A stretch of 64,000 nt of DNA from Sulfobacillus sp. (GTDB taxonomy: Bacteria; Bacillota; Sulfobacillia; Sulfobacillales; Sulfobacillaceae): the NCBI GenBank assembly GCA_027343695.1, contig DAHWKJ010000070.1:1-64000 (forward strand). Direction: 5' to 3'. The notes below the pieces were generated by a model that had not been told where the DNA came from, made no database searches, and saw only the letters and a program-made list of their open reading frames with translations. Shown in pieces: positions 10,273 through 18,731 of this stretch (position 1 is the first letter of the stretch; the number at the start of each line of letters is the position of its first letter). Both the position numbers and the translations under genes were made by a program.

Positions 10273-11808
10273 GTGACACCTAGGGATATCGGACAACTGT
10301 TATCGGTAGGCTTTGATGGATTCGAAGCTCCTCCGTCTCTTCTCGGGGCAATACGCCAGGGTCGAGTCGGGGGAGTTATCCTTTTCGGTCGAAATGTCCG
10401 TGATATCTTGCAACTACGCACCCTGACTAGTGAATTGCAGGAGGCCGCCGCGCTCGGTGGGCACCCCCCCTTATTTATTGCGATTGACCAAGAAGGAGGA
10501 AGTGTCAGAAGACTCCGGGGTCCATTTGTTCCATTGCCGAGCGCCATGGCCATGGCCGCAAGCGGCCTAGCGGACACCGCTGAGCGCCTCCTCTATTTAT
10601 CCGCAGTAGAAATGATGAGTCTTGGTATCAACCAAAATTATGCACCAGATTTAGATGTGAACAATAACCCATTGAACCCCGTAATCGGAATTCGGTCCTT
10701 CGGAGAAGACCCGGAATCCGTAGCCAGATGGGGTCAACTGTATATTCGCGGGATGCAAAACGCCGGCATGATTGCCACTGGTAAACATTTTCCGGGACAT
10801 GGCGATACCGATCAGGATTCACACGCATCGTTACCCCTGGTCCCGCACGATCGAATCCGATTGGAGGCGGTTGAGCTCCTGCCGTTTCGCGCCGCTATCG
10901 CCGCCGGAATTCGAGCCATCATGACTGCTCATGTAGTGTTTCCGGCATTCGATCCCATCCCGCATCAGCCGGCCACCATTTCATCCGCCATCTTAAGTAA
11001 CCTCATCAGGCAGGAACTCGGCTTTTCTGGACTCATCGTAACCGACTGTATGGAAATGGCCGCCATCCATGATGGCGTCGGGACCCCGGAGGGCACCTTC
11101 CGTGCCATTGCCGCCGGTGCCGATCAGGTCCTGATTTCTCACACCGCCTCACTGCAAGACCAAAGCTATGAGCGGCTATCACGGGGCGTGGTTCACGGCG
11201 AAATCGCCTCGAACCGACTTAAAGAAGCCTTGCGCACCGTTCGTGAAACGAAAGCCCTGATCCATCATGGCGGCCATGCGGTAAACTCCAAAGAAGCCCA
11301 TAAGCTTGCCGAAGAGATCTGGGAAGCGGCGGTGGCGGGCGTCGGTGCGTTAGATCGTTTACCGCTCATGAGCCCCCTGACACTGGTTACGTTCCAAAGC
11401 GTTCGAAGGAGCCCGGCTGATGATCACGGGGCAGCCTCGGCCCATCCAATGGCCGAGATTCTGCACGATCAACTTCATCAACACTTCGCGCTCCCGCTGA
11501 AACCATCTCCCCAAGAAATCGACGCCGTGCATCACGCATCCCACGGCATGCCTTTGGTGGTGGCATTGGACAATGCCCTAAAGCATCCCGAGCAATTACT
11601 CCTGCTGGACCGTCAATGGACGGCCGGCCCTATTGTTGCCATCGCATTAAGTTCACCCTATGACTTAAAGCGAATCCCAGTCGGTAGTGTGGGGCTTACA
11701 GCATTCGATCCCAGTGTTGAAGCACAGCGAGCCTTAGTGAAAGCGCTACGCGGCCAAATCCCCATAAAGGGTCATTGGCCGATTACATTGGAGGTGCGCA
11801 ATCGATGA
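10273..11808 (+). CDS. nagZ: beta-N-acetylhexosaminidase, GH3 (NagZ)
   Basis: A 511-residue GH3 enzyme. The TIM barrel has the NagZ hallmark KHFPGHGDTDQDSH, which carries the His/Asp general acid pair of this subgroup, and the nucleophile in TDCMEM. A C-terminal domain follows (about residues 380-511). It removes N-acetylglucosamine from muropeptides. The GTG at 10273 is preferred over an ATG at 10231 because GGAGG sits seven bases upstream. No signal peptide is seen, so a cytosolic recycling role is likely, consistent with ykfB/ykfC elsewhere in the window. Confidence 0.9.
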   Translation: MTPRDIGQLLSVGFDGFEAPPSLLGAIRQGRVGGVILFGRNVRDILQLRTLTSELQEAAALGGHPPLFIAIDQEGGSVRRLRGPFVPLPSAMAMAASGLADTAERLLYLSAVEMMSLGINQNYAPDLDVNNNPLNPVIGIRSFGEDPESVARWGQLYIRGMQNAGMIATGKHFPGHGDTDQDSHASLPLVPHDRIRLEAVELLPFRAAIAAGIRAIMTAHVVFPAFDPIPHQPATISSAILSNLIRQELGFSGLIVTDCMEMAAIHDGVGTPEGTFRAIAAGADQVLISHTASLQDQSYERLSRGVVHGEIASNRLKEALRTVRETKALIHHGGHAVNSKEAHKLAEEIWEAAVAGVGALDRLPLMSPLTLVTFQSVRRSPADDHGAASAHPMAEILHDQLHQHFALPLKPSPQEIDAVHHASHGMPLVVALDNALKHPEQLLLLDRQWTAGPIVAIALSSPYDLKRIPVGSVGLTAFDPSVEAQRALVKALRGQIPIKGHWPITLEVRNR

Positions 11809-12269
11809 CATCTATGCAAATTCGGGTCAAGAAAAAATCCACAATGAAAAAGGCCCAGAGCCGTCGGGTCAATCCCACCAGCCTCGGCCGTCTGATTCTC
11901 CTGGCGTTGGTCTTTAGCCTGCTCACGTTTTCCGAAGGAACGCTTTGGTGGGCAGGCTACGCCTTCTTAGGAGTTATTCTGGTAACCTTGTCGGTACGCT
12001 CCACGCGACGTGCTCTCCCCTGGGTCGCCTCATTCGGCGAGCTAGTGCTCGCTCTGACCCACACCGGAGTGCTCCCCTTCGGATGGGGCATGATGTTGCT
12101 CATTGTCTCGTTTACGGGGTTCCTGGTGATGTTGGGTTTGAATCGGGATCCCTATCCCGTAAAACTCTCCGAAGGATCTTACCGACCGCCGACTTGGGTA
12201 GGCTATCCACCACTTCATAAAAGCGCGGAACTTTATATCCAGCCAAATGCTGCCGACAATACGCGGTAA
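11805..12269 (+). CDS. small integral membrane protein, unknown
   Basis: A 154-residue protein with a very basic N-terminus (RVKKKSTMKKAQSRR) and three or four hydrophobic segments (about residues 30-115), then a polar tail. No family recognised. The ATG overlaps the nagZ stop (ATGA) with GGAGG ten bases before, so coupling to nagZ is likely. Its last 158 bases run antisense to the conserved 3' end of fadD. The hydrophobic core ends near where the overlap begins, so the tail may be a late extension into fadD. Confidence 0.6.
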   Translation: MTSMQIRVKKKSTMKKAQSRRVNPTSLGRLILLALVFSLLTFSEGTLWWAGYAFLGVILVTLSVRSTRRALPWVASFGELVLALTHTGVLPFGWGMMLLIVSFTGFLVMLGLNRDPYPVKLSEGSYRPPTWVGYPPLHKSAELYIQPNAADNTR

Positions 12270-13752
12270 GTTCGTCAAGATCAAGTAAGGCTTGGGGGCG
12301 GGCCACCACATATGCTTTAATGGTCTCCCCCCGATACGGGTCGGGTATACCGACGACCGAAGCTTCCAGTACACCAGGGAACCCATAGAGAACATCTTCC
12401 ACTTCACGTGGATAGACATTAAACCCCGAACAGATGATAAGGTCCTTTTTACGGTCCACAATCTGAAAATATCCATCCGCGTCCATAACGGCCACATCGC
12501 CGGTCCAAAGCCACCCATCCCGCAGGGTATACTTGGTCTCTTCAGGGCGATTCCAGTATCCTTGCATCACCTGGGGGCCCTTCACAAGGAGTTCCCCACG
12601 CTCCCCAATCGGAACCTCATGGCCTTGGTCATCCACAATCCGCGCATCGGTGTCTGGGAAAGGAAGCCCAATCCCCGATTTCCGTGTCACACCCCATAGC
12701 GGCTGGCAATGGGTCACCGGCGAGGCCTCCGACAAACCATAACCCTCCACCAGTTTCCCCCCAGTCGCCCGTTCAAAGGACTCTTGGACGGAAACCGGCA
12801 ACGGGGCCGATCCACTAAGACACCCTCGAATCGACGAGAGATCCACCTGGCTATGACGAGCATGCGCTTCGAGGGCGACATACATCGTTGGAGCGCCCGG
12901 AAACAAGGTTGGGCTATGATGTTTGACAGCTTCCACGGCTGATTCAGGAGTGAAACGGGGCAAGAGGATAAGCCGCGCCCCAATCGAAAGGCCCAAGTTC
13001 ATCCCGACCGTCATCCCATAGACATGGAACATCGGGAGGCCAATTAACACCCCATGCTGTTGATCGGTTTCTAAAATCGGACGCATCCACCAGCGTGCCT
13101 GAAATGCATTGGATAAGAGATTCCAGTGTGTCAACATGGCCCCTTTGGGGGTTCCTGTGGTTCCCCCGGTATATTGCAATACCGCGAGATCGTGCTCGGG
13201 GTTGACCGCCTGGTCCTCCCATTGGGTTGGACCATGGGCCAGCCAATCCGAAAGACACATAGCCCCCGAATAGGCTTCGGCGGCTTCGCGTTCGCGCTCG
13301 GGGTTTCCCCAGATATCGGCAAAGATGACTCCAAAGGGTAGCCCGGGCGGCAGTTTTTCCAAGGCTTCTACCGGCACCACGAGTAGTTTCGGCTGTGCGT
13401 CCAGCAAGAGGCCGACGAGTTCGCTGGTGGTATACAAAGGATTCAAGGCCACCACAACGGCTCCTCGCCGCAACGCACCAAAATACATTTGAACAAACCC
13501 AAAGCTATTGGGTAACAGCACCGCTACCCGATCCCCCACCCCGACTCCGTGATCTGCCAAGGCCGCGGCGATACGGGCCGTCTGTTCCCAAAGCGTCCCA
13601 TACGTGAGGGATACGTCATTCAAGATCAACGCCACCGTGGCCGGATCATGACCTTCCAAAACCGAATAAAGGGGGGCAGGCTTCTCCGCTAACTGATGCG
13701 GAATAGTCCCATACGATCGATACCAAGGACGCTCCATTGAGGCAGATTCCAT
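12112..13752 (-). CDS. fadD: long-chain fatty-acid-CoA ligase
   Basis: A 546-residue AMP-forming acyl-CoA synthetase with the P-loop YTGGTTGTPKGAMLTH, the adenylate motif VEGYGLSEASPVTH, the hinge RKKDLIICSGFNVYPREVE and the catalytic lysine in LPKSAVGKILRR. It activates fatty acids for beta-oxidation. Its ribosome site GGAGGT lies inside the last codons of the upstream enoyl-CoA hydratase. It is the last gene of a four-gene minus-strand operon. Confidence 0.93.
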   Translation of the reverse strand: MESASMERPWYRSYGTIPHQLAEKPAPLYSVLEGHDPATVALILNDVSLTYGTLWEQTARIAAALADHGVGVGDRVAVLLPNSFGFVQMYFGALRRGAVVVALNPLYTTSELVGLLLDAQPKLLVVPVEALEKLPPGLPFGVIFADIWGNPEREREAAEAYSGAMCLSDWLAHGPTQWEDQAVNPEHDLAVLQYTGGTTGTPKGAMLTHWNLLSNAFQARWWMRPILETDQQHGVLIGLPMFHVYGMTVGMNLGLSIGARLILLPRFTPESAVEAVKHHSPTLFPGAPTMYVALEAHARHSQVDLSSIRGCLSGSAPLPVSVQESFERATGGKLVEGYGLSEASPVTHCQPLWGVTRKSGIGLPFPDTDARIVDDQGHEVPIGERGELLVKGPQVMQGYWNRPEETKYTLRDGWLWTGDVAVMDADGYFQIVDRKKDLIICSGFNVYPREVEDVLYGFPGVLEASVVGIPDPYRGETIKAYVVARPQALLDLDELTAYCRQHLAGYKVPRFYEVVDSLPKSAVGKILRRVLRDRDPDSNPTSPGTP

Positions 13753-13754
13753 AT

Positions 13755-14531
13755 CTATTGACCTCCAAAACGCGGACGGCGTTTTTGCATGAAAGCTAAG
13801 ACCCCCTCCATCGCATCTTGGGTGGTCATGAGTCGCAAGATCTCCTGAGTCTCCCGTTCTTGAGCCCCTTCCAAATTTGGAGCCGCCAAGAGTCCCTTAA
13901 TACTCGCCAATGCTAAGGGAGGCAAACTGGCCAATCGCTCCGCTAGGTTGAGCGCAGATGCGAGGAGCAACTCAGGTGCTACCACGCGGGTGACCAATCC
14001 AATCCGATAGGCCTCGTCCGCATCGATGGGATCTCCTGTGAGAATCAGTTGTGCGGCATGGGAACGTCCCACCAGACGCGCCATGCGCACCGTCCCACCC
14101 CACCCGGGGATAATCCCTAGATTGACTTCAGGCTGCCCAAATCGCGCAGCGGGGGAGGCAATCCGGATATCCGCCGCCATCGCGAGCTCGTTTCCGCCTC
14201 CCAAGGCGAGCCCATTAATGGCGGCCACCACCGGTTTTGCGAAAGTCTCCACGCGCTGAAACACCTCGGCACCTAACTGCAAAAATCGGGGTAATTGGTC
14301 CCCCAATTTCATAAACCCGCTAACATCTGCCCCTGCCGCAAAGGCAACCCCAGATCCTGTAAGCACAATGGCTCGGGTGTCATCATCCGAAGCCCCGGAG
14401 TCGAGCAACCGAGTAAGCTCTTCCAACAGTTCTAAACTAATCGCATTGACCGGAGGATGGTTAAGCGTCCAGATCTGCACTGCCCCCCGTTGCTCTACCT
14501 CAATAATTGCCACTCCCGCCATCTCCCTCAC
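13755..14531 (-). CDS. enoyl-CoA hydratase/isomerase
   Basis: A 258-residue crotonase. It has the oxyanion-hole segment AAGADVSGF, the second oxyanion strand INGLALGGGNELAMAADIRI, and the catalytic Glu region GQPEVNLGIIPGWGGT. It hydrates trans-2-enoyl-CoA in beta-oxidation. The GTG at 14531 or ATG at 14522 could be the start; the spacing of GAGGGAG does not settle it. It lies between a 3-hydroxyacyl-CoA dehydrogenase-type gene and fadD. Confidence 0.9.
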   Translation of the reverse strand: MREMAGVAIIEVEQRGAVQIWTLNHPPVNAISLELLEELTRLLDSGASDDDTRAIVLTGSGVAFAAGADVSGFMKLGDQLPRFLQLGAEVFQRVETFAKPVVAAINGLALGGGNELAMAADIRIASPAARFGQPEVNLGIIPGWGGTVRMARLVGRSHAAQLILTGDPIDADEAYRIGLVTRVVAPELLLASALNLAERLASLPPLALASIKGLLAAPNLEGAQERETQEILRLMTTQDAMEGVLAFMQKRRPRFGGQ

Positions 14532-14562
14532 CGCCGAATGAACTGCGTAGTCCTAGGACATC

Positions 14563-14895
14563 CTAAAGCGTTCTACTCCCATGGTGCGCCAAGTATCCTT
14601 GGCCGGTGCTAATCCCGAGTTGTCCTCGGGCCACTTTTTGCATTAATGACGCAGGGGGTTTAAACCGTTCGCCGTAGGCGATTTCCATTTTCTCCAGTTG
14701 ATGCACAATCACATCGAGACCGGTTTTGTCAGCCCATTGGAACGGCCCTATGGCTAGGCCCGCTCCCGCCCGCATTGCAATATCAATATCCACTGCCGTG
14801 GCGATGCCTTCGTCGAGCAATCGCACCGCTTCCAAAAACGTTGCCAATTGAAACCGACTGAGTAACTCTACTTTCCATGCTGTCTCGGTTGCCAT
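14563..14895 (-). CDS. stand-alone 3-hydroxyacyl-CoA dehydrogenase C-terminal domain
   Basis: A protein of about 110 residues corresponding only to the helical C-terminal domain of 3-hydroxyacyl-CoA dehydrogenases (FLEAVRLLDEGIATAVDIDIAM, GPFQWADKTGLDV, and a closing GQLGISTGQGYL). There is no NAD domain. It directly follows a complete Hbd-type enzyme with its own C-terminal domain, so it is a paralogous extra module rather than a broken half. It may form a heterodimer or supply a dimer interface; this is inference. GAGGGGGG precedes the ATG at 14895. Confidence 0.8.
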   Translation of the reverse strand: MATETAWKVELLSRFQLATFLEAVRLLDEGIATAVDIDIAMRAGAGLAIGPFQWADKTGLDVIVHQLEKMEIAYGERFKPPASLMQKVARGQLGISTGQGYLAHHGSRTL

Positions 14896-14921
14896 CACGA
14901 CCCCCCTCTTTTTTCGAATCT

Positions 14922-15767
14922 TCAATAGGAATAGAAGCCTCGACCCGTCTTCATCCCCAAATGGCCCTCGGCAATCAATGTCTTCAATTCTTGGCTCGGT
15001 CGAAATCGTTCCCCTAGCTCCTGGGTTAGGTGTTGCGCCACCTCGTAGGCCACGTCCAGTCCTAAGGCATCCGCGAGAAAGAAAGGACCCATTGGGGCCA
15101 CCTTAGCCTCTGTAATCGTCTGATCAATCTCGGCCGCAGCGAGACCTCGTTCCTCTTTAAATCGGAGAACTTCGGCCATCGAGGCCATGAGTACGCGGTT
15201 TACCACAAAACCGGGACATTCCTTCACACGCACAGGAATCTTCCGAATTTCTTCCGCAAGCCGCATGACCGTCGTGATGGTTTCGTCGCTACTGTGATCT
15301 CCCGCGATCACCTCCACCAACTTCATCATGTGAGCCGGATAGAAAAAATGCATTCCGGCTACTCGATCCGGCCGTCCTGTGACCGCCGCCAAGTGCGAAA
15401 TGCTTAAGGCTGAGGTGTTCGACACAATTATGGCCAACGGTGCCAAGGTGCGGTCCAATTCGCGAAACACAGCTTCCTTGACTCTCATTTGCTCTGTCAC
15501 CGCTTCAATCGCCAGGGAGACGCCGGTGAGATCTTCCAGTCGGCTACTGAATGTAATGAACCCCATCCGATCCGCGGCATCCATGGCCGTCATCTTATTC
15601 GACCCGACTCGCCCATCAAACAGCTCTTGGATATGTTGTTGAGCACGAGCCAACTGCGCATCGTCCACATCACGCAGCACAACCGGAATGCCACGCGTTG
15701 CAATCGTGTAACAGATGTCCGCACCCATGGTCCCGGCACCAACAACCGCCACTTTCTTTACATACAT
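14922..15767 (-). CDS. hbd: 3-hydroxybutyryl-CoA/3-hydroxyacyl-CoA dehydrogenase
   Basis: 281 residues with an N-terminal Rossmann fold (VVGAGTMGADICYTIATRG), the SNTSALSISHLA segment, the HFFYPAHMMKLVEV catalytic histidine region and the C-terminal dimer domain ending GMKTGRGFYSY. It oxidises 3-hydroxyacyl-CoA with NAD. The ATG at 15767 has GGAGG eight bases before it and is preferred to upstream starts. First gene of the beta-oxidation operon, divergent from a MarR regulator. Confidence 0.92.
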   Translation of the reverse strand: MYVKKVAVVGAGTMGADICYTIATRGIPVVLRDVDDAQLARAQQHIQELFDGRVGSNKMTAMDAADRMGFITFSSRLEDLTGVSLAIEAVTEQMRVKEAVFRELDRTLAPLAIIVSNTSALSISHLAAVTGRPDRVAGMHFFYPAHMMKLVEVIAGDHSSDETITTVMRLAEEIRKIPVRVKECPGFVVNRVLMASMAEVLRFKEERGLAAAEIDQTITEAKVAPMGPFFLADALGLDVAYEVAQHLTQELGERFRPSQELKTLIAEGHLGMKTGRGFYSY

Positions 15768-16081
15768 GGTTGATTCCTCCATGACCAAAGTTTTATAAAT
15801 AGATCAGTGAACCCGCCCATAAAAAAAGCGCACGACGGCAGGCGCCGCGCGCGTACAACGACAAGACGGGACCCATCCCGATGCATTACGTCTCGTTCTC
15901 GGACCATGGTCGACCTCCCCTCCATAGACACCAAATATCGTAATCCCGATTCGCAATATTTGTCAACGGAAAGCTTTTTGCCAGAGTTATAGGGGAGGAG
16001 ATGACGTCAACGGGCCGTGAATGGATACGAGATCCCCACCCATTTGGTATGATGAACATAAATGTTTTGGGGAGGCTCCGC
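15768..16081. promoter_or_regulatory. divergent intergenic region hbd/marR
   Basis: 314 bases with no gene. It must hold promoters for both the beta-oxidation operon and the MarR gene. No convincing -35/-10 pair or long palindrome was found by eye. A TTGTCA (15960-15965) and a TTATAG (15987-15992) are spaced too far apart (21 bases) to call. Confidence 0.4.
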
Positions 16082-16567
16082 ATGGCCAACGATACCATCC
16101 AGCCGTTCGTCGATGAAATCCAAAAACTCTTCCCGCGCATCATGCGATATCTCGATGCCGAAGCCTCTCGCGAATTAATTGGGCTCGAAGTGACCCCTTC
16201 TCAAATGAACGCCCTGGTATCTTTGTATGGGCGGGATGATCTCCCGATGGGAGAATTAGCGGACATTCTAGGATTAACAGAATCCGCCGCGACGCGCTTG
16301 GTGGATCGCCTCATTAATATGAATCTCGTCCGTCGCGGACGAGATGGCCTAGACCGGCGGGTCGTACGGGTCCATCTTTCATCTTACGGTAAGCAGTTGG
16401 CGGAACTCGTCCTGGCTCGGCGTCAAGCGCAATTCACGCGATTTGCAGAGCGTATGAATGCAGAGGACCGAAAGAACCTCGTGGATGGACTGTCGGCATT
16501 GCTTTCGGTGTTCTCCGCCCTGGAACACGATGTAAAAATTGAAAAAGCTCCCGATCCGTTAGATTAA
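16082..16567 (+). CDS. MarR-family transcriptional regulator
   Basis: 161 residues with a winged helix-turn-helix (about residues 45-110), including LTESAATRLVDRLINMNLV for the recognition helix and RRGRDGLDRRVVRVHLS for the wing. The ATG at 16082 has GGAGG six bases upstream, so the longer frame from 16001 is rejected. Divergent position to the beta-oxidation operon suggests it represses that operon in response to acyl-CoA or a fatty acid; this is inference. Confidence 0.87.
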   Translation: MANDTIQPFVDEIQKLFPRIMRYLDAEASRELIGLEVTPSQMNALVSLYGRDDLPMGELADILGLTESAATRLVDRLINMNLVRRGRDGLDRRVVRVHLSSYGKQLAELVLARRQAQFTRFAERMNAEDRKNLVDGLSALLSVFSALEHDVKIEKAPDPLD

Positions 16568-16592
16568 ACCCTTGCGTCAAAGAATACACATC

Positions 16593-16620
16593 TTGAAGAT
16601 TAGGAATAGTAGCGTATAAT
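16593..16620 (+). promoter_or_regulatory. promoter of A-type Fe-S carrier gene
   Basis: TTGAAG (16593-16598), a 16-base spacer and perfect TATAAT (16615-16620), about 50 bases before the start at 16669. Confidence 0.75.
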
Positions 16621-16668
16621 AAGGGAAAATAAGTGTCGCTATTATGCGCAAAGGAGGTGGTCCTAAGA

Positions 16669-17025
16669 TTGGTTACGCTTACCGATTCAGCCGCGGACAA
16701 AGTGAAGGAGTTCATGGCTTCGAAGGACCGTGAAGATCTCGCCCTTCGCATTTACATTAGCAAGGGTGGATGCAGTGGTTTTAGTTATGGGATGGCTTTA
16801 GATGCGCCGCAAGACACGGACAGCTTGTTCCGGTTCGGCGACATTCAGGTCGTGATCGATCCCAATAGCGCCCCTTACCTTGACGGTATCGAGGTCGACT
16901 ATGTGAACTCCCTCATGGGGGGCGGTTTTTCCATCAACAACCCCAACGCGGTATCTGCTTGCGGATGTGGAAATTCATTCCGGACCAAAGATGACTCCGG
17001 TGCAGCAAACGCTTGCAGCCATTAG
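16669..17025 (+). CDS. A-type iron-sulfur cluster carrier (HesB/IscA/ErpA family)
   Basis: 118 residues with the three conserved cysteines: one in KGGCSGFSYGM and two in ACGCGNSF near the C-terminus. These ligate a transient Fe-S cluster passed to apo-proteins. Start is taken as TTG at 16669, after AAGGAGGTGG and matching the family N-terminus (VTLTDSAADKV). It is monocistronic: own promoter and a terminator after it. Confidence 0.9.
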   Translation: MVTLTDSAADKVKEFMASKDREDLALRIYISKGGCSGFSYGMALDAPQDTDSLFRFGDIQVVIDPNSAPYLDGIEVDYVNSLMGGGFSINNPNAVSACGCGNSFRTKDDSGAANACSH

Positions 17026-17039
17026 TTCCGAATGCCTAG

Positions 17040-17070
17040 AAGGGCCCCATCATAAGTGGGGCCTTTCTTT
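17040..17070. terminator. terminator between Fe-S carrier gene and kdpD N-part
   Basis: AAGGGCCCCA and TGGGGCCTTT pair over 10 bp (one G-U) around a 7-base loop, followed by CTTT on the plus strand. It sits between two convergent genes. Confidence 0.8.
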
Positions 17071-17080
17071 GACTTACCCA

Positions 17081-18229
17081 TCAGTCCGCCGCCGTCCTTT
17101 CATTGCCGACCACAAGAATATCGATATTATTGCTGAGTCTTAGCACCTCATTGATGACTGACCCCCGCCAAATTTCGTGCCATCGCGACCGGCGCGACTC
17201 GCCCATAATGATTTCGGTAACATGATGCTCTAGCGCATAGCGGACGAGCGCTCGCGGCACGTTCGCTTCGTGGAGTTGGACCACAGTCGCTCCCAACTGC
17301 TCAGCCAGTGCCACATGAGACTTCAGCGTGGCCGCATCTTGCTCGCGTAAGTTCTGTTGCCCCGGCGGCAAAACAATCAGGACGGTAAAGTCGGCTTTGA
17401 GCCGACGCGCCACCCGATAACCGCGACGCAAAAGGCGGGCACCATTGGGTGAGGGGGTCACCGCGACCATGATGCGATCATGGGTCGGCCATGGGCCTTC
17501 AATAGCGTGGCGATTCATATAGACCTCAAGCCGATCATCGGTATCGTCTGCCACCGCTCGCAGCGACAATTCTCTAAGCGCCGTAATGTTTCCTTTACGG
17601 AAAAAATTTTGTAGTGCCTGATCAATGTTAGGCCCCTGATAGACCTTCCCCCGTTTTAGCCGCTCGATAAGGGCCTCCGGGGTCAAGTCAATGAGACGGA
17701 TCTCGTCCGCATCTTTGACAAACGAATCGGGAACGGTTTCACGCACCCTAATTCCCGTGATTTGTCGAACGGTATCATTTAGCGACTCCAAGTGCTGGAC
17801 ATTCATCGTGGACCAGACATTGATGCCCGACGATAAGAGTTCTTCCACATCCTCGTAGCGTTTAGCATGATGGGAATCTTCCGCATTACTATGCGCCAAC
17901 TCATCCACCAACACCAGATCGGGACATCGCACCATGATGGCTCCAACATCCAACTCGCCCACTTCTTTTCCTTTATAGGTGCTAGGCCGTAAAGGAATAA
18001 TCTCCAGATCACCGATCGCTTGGGCCGTTTCTTCGCGACCATGGGTGTCAATCGAGCCCACCACAACGTCCAATCCTTGCGAGCGGGCCACATGGGCATC
18101 CGACAGCATCGTAAAGGTTTTACCGACGCCAGGAGCTGCCCCAAGATAGACCCGGTGTTTGCCCCGGCTAGCACGGCGAATGTCCTCCAGGATTTCTTCA
18201 GGCGAACGCCTTTTAAAGGTATGTGCCAC
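17081..18229 (-). CDS. kdpD: KdpD N-terminal sensor module plus universal-stress domain (split KdpD)
   Basis: 382 residues covering only the cytosolic N-terminal part of KdpD. The KdpD domain has Walker A AAPGVGKTFTML (about residues 25-36) and Walker B-like LVLVDELAHSN. A universal-stress-protein domain follows (about residues 240-382). There are no membrane segments and no kinase domain; the protein ends cleanly. The kinase part is a separate gene at 23294. The GTG at 18229 has GAGGAG ten bases upstream. It is divergent from kdpFABC. It probably senses K+ or c-di-AMP/ATP and acts on the kinase in trans; this is inference. Confidence 0.9.
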   Translation of the reverse strand: MAHTFKRRSPEEILEDIRRASRGKHRVYLGAAPGVGKTFTMLSDAHVARSQGLDVVVGSIDTHGREETAQAIGDLEIIPLRPSTYKGKEVGELDVGAIMVRCPDLVLVDELAHSNAEDSHHAKRYEDVEELLSSGINVWSTMNVQHLESLNDTVRQITGIRVRETVPDSFVKDADEIRLIDLTPEALIERLKRGKVYQGPNIDQALQNFFRKGNITALRELSLRAVADDTDDRLEVYMNRHAIEGPWPTHDRIMVAVTPSPNGARLLRRGYRVARRLKADFTVLIVLPPGQQNLREQDAATLKSHVALAEQLGATVVQLHEANVPRALVRYALEHHVTEIIMGESRRSRWHEIWRGSVINEVLRLSNNIDILVVGNERTAAD

Positions 18230-18461
18230 TATAATCGGGCTCCTCTGAACTAAATTTTTCCCCACGAATCCGAATCCGAATCCAGAATTCCCTACCGCAC
18301 AGTAACATATTGCTCTCTCCAGGGTAGCATAAAGCGGGTCATCGATGCATCTCGGGTTATCGTATCACTTCATTAATAATGCCTCATACATCACGTGTCC
18401 AACCCACATGGATGCGCCATTTTTACGAGTTTTTTACTTTAAGGGACCGGAATCCGGGCAG

Positions 18462-18467
18462 TATAAT
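18462..18467 (+). promoter_or_regulatory. candidate kdp promoter -10 box
   Basis: A perfect TATAAT about 48 bases before the first small ORF of the kdp operon. The -35 position 17 bases upstream reads TTAAGG, a poor match, as expected for a promoter that needs an activator such as KdpE. A threefold GAATCC repeat lies at about 18267-18285 on the kdpD side. Confidence 0.45.
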
Positions 18468-18514
18468 ACCGAGGAACCTGTAGAACCTTATATTGGTAGA
18501 GGAGGGAGGTCATT

Positions 18515-18598
18515 ATGCTCGACGTGGAAATGATTGGCCTCACTGTCATATTATTTCTCGGCTTAGTGTACTTGATTCGGTTATTTAGCCGCATTTAA
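18515..18598 (+). CDS. 27-residue membrane peptide before kdpF
   Basis: Translates as a 27-residue peptide, MLDVEMIGLTVI then LFLGLVYLIRLFSRI: one hydrophobic helix with a basic end. GGAGG lies five bases before the ATG. It is the first ORF of the kdp transcript and resembles KdpF in size and make-up, but lacks the PEKF ending. It could be a second KdpF-like subunit or a leader peptide. Confidence 0.6.
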   Translation: MLDVEMIGLTVILFLGLVYLIRLFSRI

Positions 18599-18613
18599 GA
18601 AGGAGGGTTCACG

Positions 18614-18697
18614 ATGGGTAATTGGATTCTTTTGATTCTCTCGGTGCTCATCATGGCATACCTGATGTATGTCATTGTGCGCCCAGAAAAATTCTAA
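18614..18697 (+). CDS. kdpF: KdpF, small subunit of the K+-transporting ATPase
   Basis: 27 residues, MGNWILLILSVLIMAY then LMYVIVRPEKF: one transmembrane helix with the R-P-E-K-F ending usual for KdpF. KdpF stabilises the KdpABC complex in the membrane. AAGGAGGG lies about six bases before the ATG. It sits 34 bases before kdpA. Confidence 0.88.
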   Translation: MGNWILLILSVLIMAYLMYVIVRPEKF

Positions 18698-18731
18698 TGT
18701 GCGTTGAACTTTGGTCGAGGGAGGGTGTTCG

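Noticed and set aside
18267-18285. GAATCC tandem repeat as a CRISPR or phase-variable tract
   Set aside because: Only three six-base units with no spacers and not at a start codon; noted as a minor repeat.
18230-18514. c-di-AMP (ydaO-type) riboswitch before kdp
   Set aside because: Such elements precede many K+ transport genes, but none of the conserved core could be found by eye.
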